Positions 22,074 to 31,900 of a DNA stretch of 64,000 bases are shown piece by piece. The number at the start of each line of letters is the position of its first letter. The stretch's first letter is position 1. Source of the DNA: Ambrosia x helenae. Its lineage: Eukaryota > Streptophyta > Magnoliopsida > Asterales > Asteraceae. The notes under the pieces are model-generated. The model saw only the letters and a program-made list of their open reading frames with translations, searched no databases and was not told where the DNA came from. A program made the translations under genes and the position numbers. The stretch is taken from positions 59,405,033 to 59,469,032 of the forward strand of contig CM061228.1 of the NCBI GenBank assembly GCA_030844895.1, in the 5' to 3' direction.

Positions 22074-22498
22074 TCCCCCACTTGTGGCTCAATGGTTGTC
22101 AGCTCAAATCTTCTTTGGGAGACTTTGAGTTCGATTCCCATAAGCTCCATTTGGGGGTATTGCCAAGTGATGGTCGAAACTAGCCTACTTGTAGGTGCGA
22201 GGTTCGATTCTGATGGCCCCCCGGTTTTCTACTACCGTGCATTTACTCCAGAGAGGCTTGCCTCTTGTGGAGTGTGCAACATCTGTCAAGTGGCAGGTGG
22301 CGGGAAATTTTCCGGGTGGAAGCCTTAGTGCCCCTTATGCGCAGCCTCGACTCGCTTGTGGGCTGGCCACTTCCGTGTCAGTGTGGGCCCGGTTAAGACA
22401 ACATAGTCTGACCATTGGAGAGTGGCTAGGGGACTCCCCTTCTGGGGGGTTGTGATGATCTCTGCCACAACATAGAAAATTCCCCTTCCAAAAAAAAA
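22074..22498 (+). mobile_element. tRNA-derived SINE, 425 bp, with perfect 18-bp TSD
   Basis: A non-autonomous retroposon transcribed by RNA polymerase III and moved by a LINE. It has a box A (TGGCTCAATGG, 22085-22095) and a box B (AGTTCGATTCC, 22128-22138) at normal spacing. A second box-B-like GGTTCGATTCT follows at 22201-22211, then a GC-rich body and an A-run end. The perfect 18-bp duplication on both sides fixes the borders and shows recent insertion. At 425 bp it is long for a plant SINE and may be composite. Confidence 0.85.
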
Positions 22499-22516
22499 CA
22501 ATTTCTCATATTTTCA
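22499..22516 (+). repeat. SINE target-site duplication, 3' copy
   Basis: Identical to 22056-22073; it directly follows the A-run. Confidence 0.9.
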
Positions 22517-23079
22517 ACATGAGATAGTGGCTTTTGTACATGACTTTATGTATGCGTATAGGATCGGCTAATCAACAAAGAATATGATCAAACAAGTTCA
22601 ATTCAGGTGCGAAATCCCTGAATTGATTACAAAATGATAATAAAACTAGCAAAACACACAAATCATCATAAACACTTTCATTTCATTCAATAACATAATC
22701 AATTACACTTTGAAAGCTTGTTTATAAAGATATTAATCAATTATAGACTTATCAAAAACCCTAGGGAGAGACACACTCTGGGAGGGAAAACAAATGACCA
22801 AAAGTTAAACATTCAAAATTGAGTTTGCCTTATATAGACCTGCATATTCGCCCAAATAGCTTGGTCGAATGTGCAGGTTCGACCGTTCATATAGGGCGAA
22901 CTTGGACAAATATATATACAAATCTTCATTCGACCTCCTAGAGTCTACCTTCGACCATCCTGTTCTTCCTTCGACCGTTTACTTTTCACCTTCGACCAAC
23001 CGATAACAATTATACAACTTGAAATTCGCAATTCAATAGCACTAGTCGCACTTTCGTGTATCTACAAACTCCCTCTCGA
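22517..23079 (-). repeat. Putative 3' LTR region of the minus-strand SIRE element
   Basis: It lies directly downstream of the SIRE 3' ORF stop (23080). On the minus strand it has a TATA-like TCTATATAAGG near 22836. Upstream of that is a cluster of TTCGACC words (22860-23010), resembling the clusters at 38030-38170 and 38640-38840. The LTR borders cannot be fixed by eye. Confidence 0.4.
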
Positions 23080-23341
23080 CTATTGCTTGAATTGCTTAAG
23101 CCTTCGCTCTTCATCCATAGTCTTGTTCATCAGTTTGATACGCAATAACGTCTTTTGTTCTTTCGTCATCACTGGTTCAAGAGTTTGTTTAGGCTTATTC
23201 TTTTCAACATTCTGAATCTTAACAAACTTCCCTAGCTTCTTGTCAAAATCACAACCCGCATTGACATCCCATGCAAAACATAAAAATACCACACGTTGGT
23301 ATTTAGATGCCTGTTCACTGTCTTTCTCTTCACAGTAAATC
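23080..23341 (-). pseudogene. C-terminal end of SIRE 3' ORF, cut off by the LINE
   Basis: The minus-strand frame reads through the LINE target duplication and continues FVKIQNVEKNKPKQTL, PVMTKEQKTLLRIKLMNKTM, DEERRLKQFKQ, stop. It is the end of the ORF whose main part is 34561-37914. The two were contiguous before the LINE inserted. It is Lys-rich with no domain recognised. Confidence 0.75.
23282..23341 (+). repeat. LINE target-site duplication, 5' copy (60 bp)
   Basis: Sixty bases (AAAAATACCACACGTTGG ... CACAGTAAATC) identical to 34501-34560. The first five A residues are ambiguous with the poly-A tail, so the certain length is 55 bp. Confidence 0.92.
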
Positions 23342-25753
23342 ACTCGAAGTGGTTTGACACATGATTTAGATTGACGTGGTCATTCTCTGATTTGTAATTT
23401 ACATGTTTTTCACGTAAATCCATTTGCAACGTCCCCTTGGATCTTTTATTTGAGGCTTAAACCTTTTTTAACCTCTTAAAAAGGGTCGCGGCATTTCAAA
23501 TCGCCGAAAATCATTTCACACATCTAAATGAAGCCATTAAGGCGATATACATGCGTTCTACTTATTAGGAATGTTGACATATACGTGGGTTAGAAATAAA
23601 ATGAAAATAAAGCCTCGAAAATGATTACAATTTAAAGAATGTCTTTTATGGTGGAATCGGGTGTTTGATTGACCGACTTCTTATCGGAGGGATGGTGAAA
23701 ATCACTCGAAGGGGATTTACACATGATTTGGATTGACGTGGTCATTCTTTGTTTTTTAATTTTCTTGTTTTTCACGTAAATCCACTTTCAACGTACCCTT
23801 GGATTTTCCTTTTATTTGAGGCTTAGACCATTTTAACCTCTTAACGTGGGTGGCGGCATTTCAAAATCACCGAAAATATATTCACACATCTAAATGAAGC
23901 CATTAAGGGGATAAACCTGCGTTCTATTTAATGGGAATGCTGATATATACGATGCTTAGAAATAAAATGAAAATAAAGCCTCGAAAATGTTTACAATTGA
24001 AAAAAAGTATTTTGTGATGGATTCAGGTGTTTGATTGACCGAGTTCTTATATTAGGGATGGTGAAAATCACTCGATGGGGTTTGACACATGATTTGGATT
24101 GACGTGGTAATTCTCTGTTTTGTAATTTACATGTTTTTCACGTAAATCAATTTGCAACGTCCTCTTGGATTTTACTTTTATTTGAGGCTTAAACCTTTTT
24201 TAACCTCTTAAAGAGGGCCGCGGCATTTCAAAATCACCGAAAGTCATTTCACACATCTAAAAGAAGCCATTAAGGCGATATACATGTGTTCTATTTAATG
24301 GGAATGTTGATACATACGTGGCTTAGAAATAAAATGAAAATAAAGCCTCGAAAATGATTACAAATAAAAGAATGTCATTTGTGGTGGAATCTGGGGTTTG
24401 ATTAGCCGACTTCTTATCTGAGGGATGGTGAAAATCACTCGAAGTGGTTTGACACATGATTTAGATTGACGTGGTCATTCTCTGATTTGTAATTTACATG
24501 TTTTTCACGTAAATCCATTTGCAACGTCCCCTTGGTTCTTTTATTTGAGGCTTAAACCTTTTTTAACCTCTTAAAAAGGGTCGCGGCATTTCAAAATCAC
24601 CGAAAATCATTTCACACATCTAAATGAAGCCATTAAGGCGATATACATGCGTTCTACTTATTGGGAATGTTGATATATACGTACGTGGGTTAGAAATAAA
24701 ATGAAAATAAAGCCTCGAAAATGATTACAATTTAAAGAATGTCTTTTATGGTGGAATCGGGTGTTTGATTGACCGACTTCTTATCGGAGGGATGGTGAAA
24801 ATCACTCGAAGGGGATTTACACATGATTTGGATTGACGTGGTCATTCTTTGTTTTTTAATTTACTTGTTTTTCACGTAAATCCACTTTCAACGTACCCTT
24901 GGATTTTCTTTTTATTTGAGGCTTAGACCATTTTAACCTCTTAACGTGGGTGGCGGTATTTCAAAATCACCGAAAATATATTCACACATCTAAATGAAGC
25001 CATTAAGGGGATATACCTGCGTTCTATTTAATGGGAATGCTGATATATACGATGCTTAGAAATAAAATGAAAATAAAGCCTCGAAAATGTTTACAATTGA
25101 AAAAAAGTCTTTTGTGATGGATTCAGGTGATTGATTGACCGAGTTCTTATATTAGGGATGGTGAAAATCACTCGATGGGGTTTGACACATGATTTGGATT
25201 GACGTGGTAATTCTCTGTTTTGTAATTTACATGTTTTTCACGTAAATCAATTTGCAACGTCCTCTTGGATTTTACTTTTATTTGAGGCTTAAACCTTTTT
25301 TAACCTCTTAAAGAGGGCCGCGGCATTTCAAAATCACCGAAAGTCATTTCACACATCTAAAAGAAGCCATTAAGGCGATATACATGTGTTCTATTTAATG
25401 GGAATGTTGATACATACGTGGCTTCGAAATAAAATGAAAATAAAGCCTCGAAAATGATTACAATTTAAAGAATGTCTTTTATGGTGGAATCGGGTGTTTG
25501 ATTGACCGACTTCTTATCGGAGGGATGGTGAAAATCACTCGAAGGGGATTTACACATGATTTGGAATGACGTGGTCATTCTTTGTTTTTTAATTTACTTG
25601 TTTTTCACGTAAATCCACTTTCAACGTACCCTTGGATTTTCCTTTTATTTGAGGCTTAGACCATTTTAGCCTCTTAACGTGGGTGGCGGCATTTGAAAAT
25701 CACCGGAAATCTATTCACACATCTAAATGAAGCAATTAAGGGGATATACATGC
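23342..25753 (+). repeat. LINE 5' monomer array, ~6.6 units of ~366 bp
   Basis: Units start (at CACTCGA) at 23341, 23703, 24069, 24436, 24803, 25169 and 25536, with periods of 362, 366, 367, 367, 366 and 367 bp; the last is cut at 25753. Head variants form classes: A (GAAGTGG; units 1, 4), B (GAAGGGG; units 2, 5, 7) and C (GATGGGG; units 3, 6), so the order is A-B-C-A-B-C-B. Each unit carries TTGACGT plus TTTTTCACGTAAATC, bZIP-type TGACG/ACGT words. By analogy with mouse L1 monomers the array probably serves as a multi-copy promoter (inference). Confidence 0.9.
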
Positions 25754-25944
25754 TGAAGCTCTAAGCCAAGCTAGGGTTTTCTCTCTGGGTTGGGCGATTC
25801 TAGGCGATCCAGTGGTTTTCTTCTCCGTTTTTCTTCTCCGGTGTCTTTGTAACCCTATCTTCTTCGTTTTATCGTGTTTCACTGTTCCGCCTTCTCTCTA
25901 GAAGTCGGAATCTTCACAGTGCACGAGTTTTTTTCTCTTTTGTT
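25754..25944 (+). other. LINE 5' leader after the monomer array
   Basis: Pyrimidine-rich, non-repeated sequence with TTCTTCTCCG words, ending at the ORF1 start codon. It is probably the transcribed 5' UTR. Confidence 0.6.
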
Positions 25945-28900
25945 ATGGTGACTGCTAGGGTTTCCGATTCGGAGCCCCCTCCTCCTGTTCCTCCGGATAT
26001 ATTGAAGTCTGTTGATGATGATATTGAGATCTTAGATGCAGAAGATGGTTCTGCTGCTGATTCTGCTGTGGTGGATAAACAGGTAACTCTGAGTAGGTCT
26101 TCGTCTGGTCGTTGTGATTCTTTGGTGTTTAGTCCTATGGTTGTTGGTTTTCTGAAAACAGTTTTTGGGGATAATTGGAGACATAGGTTAATCACTGAAC
26201 AATTGGAACTGATTAAGTTGGCTGGGTTTGGGGAATTTGATCTGGTTAATTCTCTGGTTAATACTGAGATTAAGGGTAGGGAGTTGGGATTTGTTGAGAA
26301 ATTGTCTGGGCAGTATGGGTATATACTGAGGGTTATTGCTAATTTTCTGGGCAGTAAGATGTATGGAGATTTTATTGGGCATAAGACTATTGATAGTGAT
26401 GGTATGCTTAAAGTGGATGGTAAGGGGGTAAGTTTTCCACAGTTATCTCCTGAATGTAATGTGTTTGATGCTGGATTAGAGGCTAAATTTGTATTCATGG
26501 ATAAGAGAAAGAAGAGATCTATTAGAAATGAAGGGGTTGTTGTGAAAACTAGGAAGACTATGTGGGGAGAGGGTGGTTTTGTGAAAGCTAAGGTGGATGA
26601 TGGTATGTGTAATGGGGAGGAGGTTCTACCTGATGGAATGGTTGCTAAGGAGATCTTTAAAACTGATGTGGATAGTAATGGTGTAGTGGGATCTGTTAAG
26701 CTTAAGATTGGTAAGAAAACTGATATGGAGAAGGGTAATGATCTTAGGTTTAAACTATCTACTAACTCTATGAAGTTTGATTATAAACCAGGTTCTGGGG
26801 GAGGGACTGTGGTGGATGATGAGGGTTCTATTATGTTAGGTGGTAAGACTGAACTTCTTAGTAAGAAGTTGGAAAAGAACAAAGTTACTAAGAAGTTGAA
26901 AGAGGTTGTTGAGAATACTGACATGATGGAGGGAGATGAGGAGTCTGTTAAGAAGGTTGAAACCAAGATTAGAATGCCTTGGAGGGGTGTCATCAAGAGC
27001 CCATCTATGAAGAAGCTCATTAAATCAAAATCTGATGAGATGGGGTCCTATAAGGTTACTAAAGAAGATTTGCCATTCATTAGTAAACTGAAACCTTTAC
27101 CTAAATCTTTGCTGGAGACTGTGGGAGTGAAAGAAAATGTGGTGTTTACTGCTGCCACTGCTGAAGATAAAAGTCCTGATTTGCCTGTTCAGGCTGCTTC
27201 TTTTGCTGATATTACTAAGGGCCAGGTGAATGAGGTTTTGTCTACTAAAGTTACTTTTTACCCTCCCAAAGTATTAGAATCTGGTGAAATTGTAGCTGTC
27301 ATAAAACCTGATAAACTTGTGGAAGCTAAGGTAGCTTATAAGAATTATCTCTATGGGTATTTTGTGGGGCAGAGTCTATCTATTGGAATGGTCAGGTATC
27401 ACTTGTTTAGAATGTGGAAGAAGTTTGGGTTGTTGGAGATTTCTTCTAATGGGAGTGGTGTGTTTTTCTTTAAATTTAAGACTGAAGTAGGGATGTTTGA
27501 TGCTATTGATAAGGGCCCTTGGTTGATTAATGACATTCCTTTGTGCCTCAAGAAATGGGAGGTTGGGTTAACTGTTGAGAAGGATGAGCCTGCTTCTATT
27601 CCTGTGTGGGTGACCATTCCAGACATGCCTATGGAATTATGGAACCAGGAGAGTATTAGTAGTATGGTGAGTTGTCTTGGTAACCCTCTTATGTTGGACA
27701 GAATTACAGCAATAAGGTGTGGTAAAAAGGATGGAAGAGCAGGGTTTGCTAGAGTGCTGGTTGATGTTAAGGCTGATACTTCATTGTCTGATTATGTTAA
27801 TGCTTACTACCCTGAGGATGCTGGTCGTCCTGCTTTTATCAAGAAGGTTAAGGTGGAGTACCAGGTGAAAGTTAAGAGATGTTCTGCTTGCAAGGTTTTT
27901 GGTCATGACTATCAATCTTGTAGTAAAAAGGAATTGTCTGAAGATGAGGTGCTACAGAAAACACAACAATTGTTGTCTGATCTTTATCAAGCTAGTGGGA
28001 ATGATGGTCCTGTCTCTGGAGTTAATAATGATGGTTTTTTGACTGTGGGAAGGGGTAATAGGGTTGTTTATAATAATAATAATAGTAACACTTTTAAAAA
28101 TATTAATGGTCAGAATAATGGTAATGGAGTTGGGGGAGGTATTGGGAGGGTTGGGAAACATAATAATAATAATAATCATAATAATAATAATAGTAATCAG
28201 TATAATCATAGTAATACTAAAGGGGGGAATAATAGGGTTGTCAATAAAAGTGGAGGAGGGAATGGGGGAGTTGGGAATTCTGGCCATGGGAATTATGGGG
28301 GAACTAGAAATGATGGGTTTAAGAAGGATGGCAAGGGGCAGAATCTTAAGAAGTGGGTGAATAAAGCTGAGGGGAGTAAGAATGGTAGAGACAACAATAT
28401 TGATCTTAAGAATACTTTTGCTGCATTAAGGGATGAGTTGGGTGGGGAAGTTGAAGGGAATACTGTTAGTGAGGGGGAACATGTTGAGGGGAGAGATAAT
28501 GTGAAGGGTAAGGCTATTGAGAAGAATGGAGAGGGTGGTGATAGAAAGGGAGGGTTGAATAGTGGGGAGAGGGATACTAAGAAGAATTCTGGGAATGTGT
28601 CTGAAACTAAGAGTGGGGGTAATGATGGGGAGGTACTTAAAATGGAGGTTGATTCCAGTAGTATTGGCAAGATTGATACTAATGTTAATATTAAATCTGG
28701 TTATTTCAAAATGAATGAGGCTCAGTTTAATGAGGTTGCTCATTATGTTTTAACTAAAACTTGTCCTTCTAATGAAGTTATGAGGAAATGGAACATTGGG
28801 CAAGTGAAGGTGTTTTTTGAACAATGGGACAAACTCATGTATACCAAGTTAGTGGAGGCTGAAAAAAAGAAAAATAATGTAGGAGGGATTAATGGGCAAG

Positions 28901-28989
28901 GTGAGGGTATGGGGAATAATGATAACAGGGAAGGTTCTTCTGGAATGGAGACTTCTGATACTTCTGATCTGGTTATCAATGAAGATTAA
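25945..28989 (+). CDS. LINE ORF1: DUF4283 plus CCHC zinc knuckle, 1014 aa
   Basis: An RNA-binding, gag-like protein expected to coat the LINE RNA. The ATG at 25945 follows a pyrimidine-rich leader. The N-terminal ~420 residues are polar, with FVFMDKRKKRS and a long Lys/Glu-rich stretch. DUF4283 begins at about residue 440 (YKNYLYGYFVGQSLSI, VRYHLFRMWKKFGLLEI, GPWLINDIPLCLKKWEVGL, IPVWVTIPDMPMELWNQES). The CCHC knuckle CSACKVFGHDYQSC is near residue 645. Then comes a Gly/Asn-rich low-complexity region (about 700-800) built on AAT repeats, and an acidic C-terminus ending DTSDLVINED. The frame is fully open. At 1014 residues it is long for a plant L1 ORF1. Its stop overlaps the ORF2 start. Confidence 0.92.
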   Translation: MVTARVSDSEPPPPVPPDILKSVDDDIEILDAEDGSAADSAVVDKQVTLSRSSSGRCDSLVFSPMVVGFLKTVFGDNWRHRLITEQLELIKLAGFGEFDLVNSLVNTEIKGRELGFVEKLSGQYGYILRVIANFLGSKMYGDFIGHKTIDSDGMLKVDGKGVSFPQLSPECNVFDAGLEAKFVFMDKRKKRSIRNEGVVVKTRKTMWGEGGFVKAKVDDGMCNGEEVLPDGMVAKEIFKTDVDSNGVVGSVKLKIGKKTDMEKGNDLRFKLSTNSMKFDYKPGSGGGTVVDDEGSIMLGGKTELLSKKLEKNKVTKKLKEVVENTDMMEGDEESVKKVETKIRMPWRGVIKSPSMKKLIKSKSDEMGSYKVTKEDLPFISKLKPLPKSLLETVGVKENVVFTAATAEDKSPDLPVQAASFADITKGQVNEVLSTKVTFYPPKVLESGEIVAVIKPDKLVEAKVAYKNYLYGYFVGQSLSIGMVRYHLFRMWKKFGLLEISSNGSGVFFFKFKTEVGMFDAIDKGPWLINDIPLCLKKWEVGLTVEKDEPASIPVWVTIPDMPMELWNQESISSMVSCLGNPLMLDRITAIRCGKKDGRAGFARVLVDVKADTSLSDYVNAYYPEDAGRPAFIKKVKVEYQVKVKRCSACKVFGHDYQSCSKKELSEDEVLQKTQQLLSDLYQASGNDGPVSGVNNDGFLTVGRGNRVVYNNNNSNTFKNINGQNNGNGVGGGIGRVGKHNNNNNHNNNNSNQYNHSNTKGGNNRVVNKSGGGNGGVGNSGHGNYGGTRNDGFKKDGKGQNLKKWVNKAEGSKNGRDNNIDLKNTFAALRDELGGEVEGNTVSEGEHVEGRDNVKGKAIEKNGEGGDRKGGLNSGERDTKKNSGNVSETKSGGNDGEVLKMEVDSSSIGKIDTNVNIKSGYFKMNEAQFNEVAHYVLTKTCPSNEVMRKWNIGQVKVFFEQWDKLMYTKLVEAEKKKNNVGGINGQGEGMGNNDNREGSSGMETSDTSDLVINED

Positions 28990-31900
28990 AACCTTAATGT
29001 GGAATGTAAGAGGTATGTCTAGTATCTCTAAACAAAGGCAGATTTCTAAGATTTTGGTGGAAAATAAAGTTTGTGTGGGTGGTCTTGTTGAGACGAGGGT
29101 AAATCCTAAAAATATTAGGGATGCTTGTTGTGGGGTTATGAAAAACTGGGAATGGGTGTCTAATGCTGATATGTGTCCTGGATGGGTTAGAATTGTTGTG
29201 GGTTGGGATCCTAGGTTGGCTGATGTGGTTATTTTACAAAAAAAGGAGCAGGTTATTCATTGTATTGTTTGTCCCTTTGGAGGGGGTGAAAAATTCTTCT
29301 GTTCTTTCATTTATGGTGTCACTAATGTTAGTGGTAGAAGAGAGTTATGGGATAATATGGTATTACACTCTGGGACAATTAATAATAATCCATGGCTGGT
29401 TGTGGGTGATTTCAATGCTATTCTGGATCCAAAAGAAAAGAATTGTACTCTGAGTCCTTCAGTTTATGGTATGGAAGAGTTTAGAGACTGTATTTTTAAA
29501 ATTCATCTTGAAGATATTCCTAGTTCTGGGCTTTTTTACACCTGGAATCAAAAGCCAGGAAAATCTGATGGGATCATGGAAAAATTGGATAGAGCCTTGG
29601 GGAATTGTTCATTTGGAAAAATGTTTGTTAATGTGGGTGCTAAGTTTCTACCATTTTTTTCGTCTGATCATACTCCGGTTCTTGTGTCATGTTTGGGGGA
29701 GAAGTCTTTTGTACCAAAGCCATTTAGGTTCTGGAATTTATTAGCTGATAAAAAGGAATTTATTCCTTGTGTTGAATCTGTGTGGAACAAGGATATTGTG
29801 GGCTGTAAAATGTTTAGAGTCACTTCTAAACTGAAAATTTTGAAGAAGCCTTTGAGGAAATTATGTTATGCTCAAGGAAATTTTAGTAAGAAGGTGGATT
29901 TTTTGAAAACTGAGCTTGCCAGAATACAGGAAGAGGTGGCTGCTGATCCTGCTAATGAAGATTTGAGAATGGAGGAGGAGGTATATATTCATTCATATAA
30001 TGATGCTTTGAAGGATGAGGAAAGCTTTTTAAAACAGAAGTCTAGGGTCCATTGGTTGGAAGTTGGTGATCAGAACAACAAATATTTCTTTCATTCTGTT
30101 AAGCACAGACAAGCTAGATCCAAAATCTCTCAGATTGAGGATGGGGATGGGGAGGTTTATAAGGATCTAAATGTGGGAAATGCTTTTGTGAAATTTTTCA
30201 TGGGGTTGATGGGAAAGAAAGATTCTGTGGAGCTGATTGAAGATGCTAATTCTCTGTTTCTCAATAAGCTTTCTTCTGAAGCTGCTAGTAATCTTATTAT
30301 TGATGTGTCTAGGGAGGAAATTAAAGAGGCCATGTTTCAGATTGATGATAACAAGGCACCAGGGCCGGATGGGTATTCAGCCAAATTTTTCAAGGCAGCT
30401 TGGTGTATTATTGGGGATGAGATATGTGATGCTGTTCAAGAATTCTTTGTTAATGGGAAGCTGTTGAAAGAATTGAATGCTACTTCTATTTCTGTGGTGC
30501 CTAAGGTGAATGATCCTTGTGTTGTTAGTGAATTTAGGCCCATAGCATGCTGTAATGTTTTGTACAAGTGCATTAGTAAAGTCATTTGCAACAGGTTGAA
30601 GGGGGTGTTGGATAATCTGGTTGGGAAGTCTCAAAGTGCTTTTGTTCCTGGTAGATTAATTAGTGATAATATATTGTTGGCCCAAGAACTTGTTAAGGGC
30701 TATGATTGGGTTAGAGGGGTTCCTAGAGTGGCTTTGAAGGTGGATTTACAAAAGGCATATGATTCTGTGGATCATAACTTTTTGAGGGAATGCCTTGTCA
30801 ATTTTGGTTTCCCTAGGAAGTTTATTGATTGGGTCATGACATGTATGTCTACTGTATCCTATACAGTCAGTTTGAATGGGCAGTTTTATGGTTATTTTAG
30901 AGGGGAGAAGGGGTTGAGACAAGGAGATCCTATGTCTCCTTATCTTTTTACCCTGGTTATGGAGGTGCTGAATCTTATGCTTATTAGGAGAATTAGTGAG
31001 GCTGAAGAATTTCAATTTCATTGGAAGTGTGATAAGATGAAGCTGACTCACTTATGCTTTGCTGATGATCTTTTCATCTTCTGTAGTGCTCATTGTGATT
31101 CTATTCAAGTTATAAGAGATGTCCTTGAGGAGTTTGGGGGGTGCTCTGGACTTAGGCCTAATATGAGGAAGAGTGAGGTTATTTTTGGCAATGTTAATGA
31201 GGAGGTTCAAAGGGATATTGTGAATATGTTACCTTTTAAAGTGGGCTGTCTTCCACTGAAATATTTGGGCATTCCTCTAGCTTCTAGAAAGTTGTATCAG
31301 AAGGATTGTACTGTGTTATTGGATAAGGTGAAGAGTAGAATTGGAGATTGGAGAAATCAGTTCCTATCTTATGCAGGAAGAGTTCAACTGCTGAAATCAG
31401 TTTTATCATCCTTAACTGTATATTGGGCTTCTTTATTCTTACTTCCTGAGAATATTAATGAGGATGTTATTAGATTGTGTAGAGGCTTTTTGTGGTGTCA
31501 GGGTGATTTTAAACAAGGGGCAGCTAAAGTTGGGTGGGATGAGTTATGTTTAAGGAAATGTTATGGTGGGTTGGGGTTATCTAGTTTAAAAGAAAGAAAT
31601 GTGGCCTTAATGTCAAAACATGTGTGGAATATTGTCAATAGGAAGGATTCTTTATGGGTCAGTTGGGTGTACCTTTATAAGATTAAGGGGAGCAGTTTTT
31701 GGGAGATAGGGGAAGCTAATGCTGATTCATGGACTTGGAAGAAGTTATTGGGGTGTAGGAACTTCATTAGAAAGCATTGTGTGGCCAAGTTAGGGGATGG
31801 GAGGATGGTTAATGCTTGGTTTGATAAATGGTGTGATCAGGGCCCTTTAATGCAGATTATGAATAGAAGAGATATTAGAGAGGCTGGTTTTAGTTCACAA

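Noticed and set aside
22085..22138. Functional tRNA gene
   Set aside because: Only the A and B boxes are tRNA-like. No cloverleaf closes, and the segment is bounded by SINE target duplications.
23342..25753. Regular ~366-bp array considered as a CRISPR-like or centromeric satellite
   Set aside because: Unit length, absence of spacers, plant context, and a 5' edge exactly at the LINE target duplication make it part of the LINE.
25914..26498. 194-residue minus-strand ORF at the start of LINE ORF1
   Set aside because: Antisense shadow of ORF1. The C-poor sense strand makes stops rare on the other strand.
28293..28670. Minus-strand ORF, Pro/Leu/Ser-rich, within LINE ORF1
   Set aside because: Shadow of the Gly/Asn/Lys-rich ORF1 region; composition-driven, with no domain.
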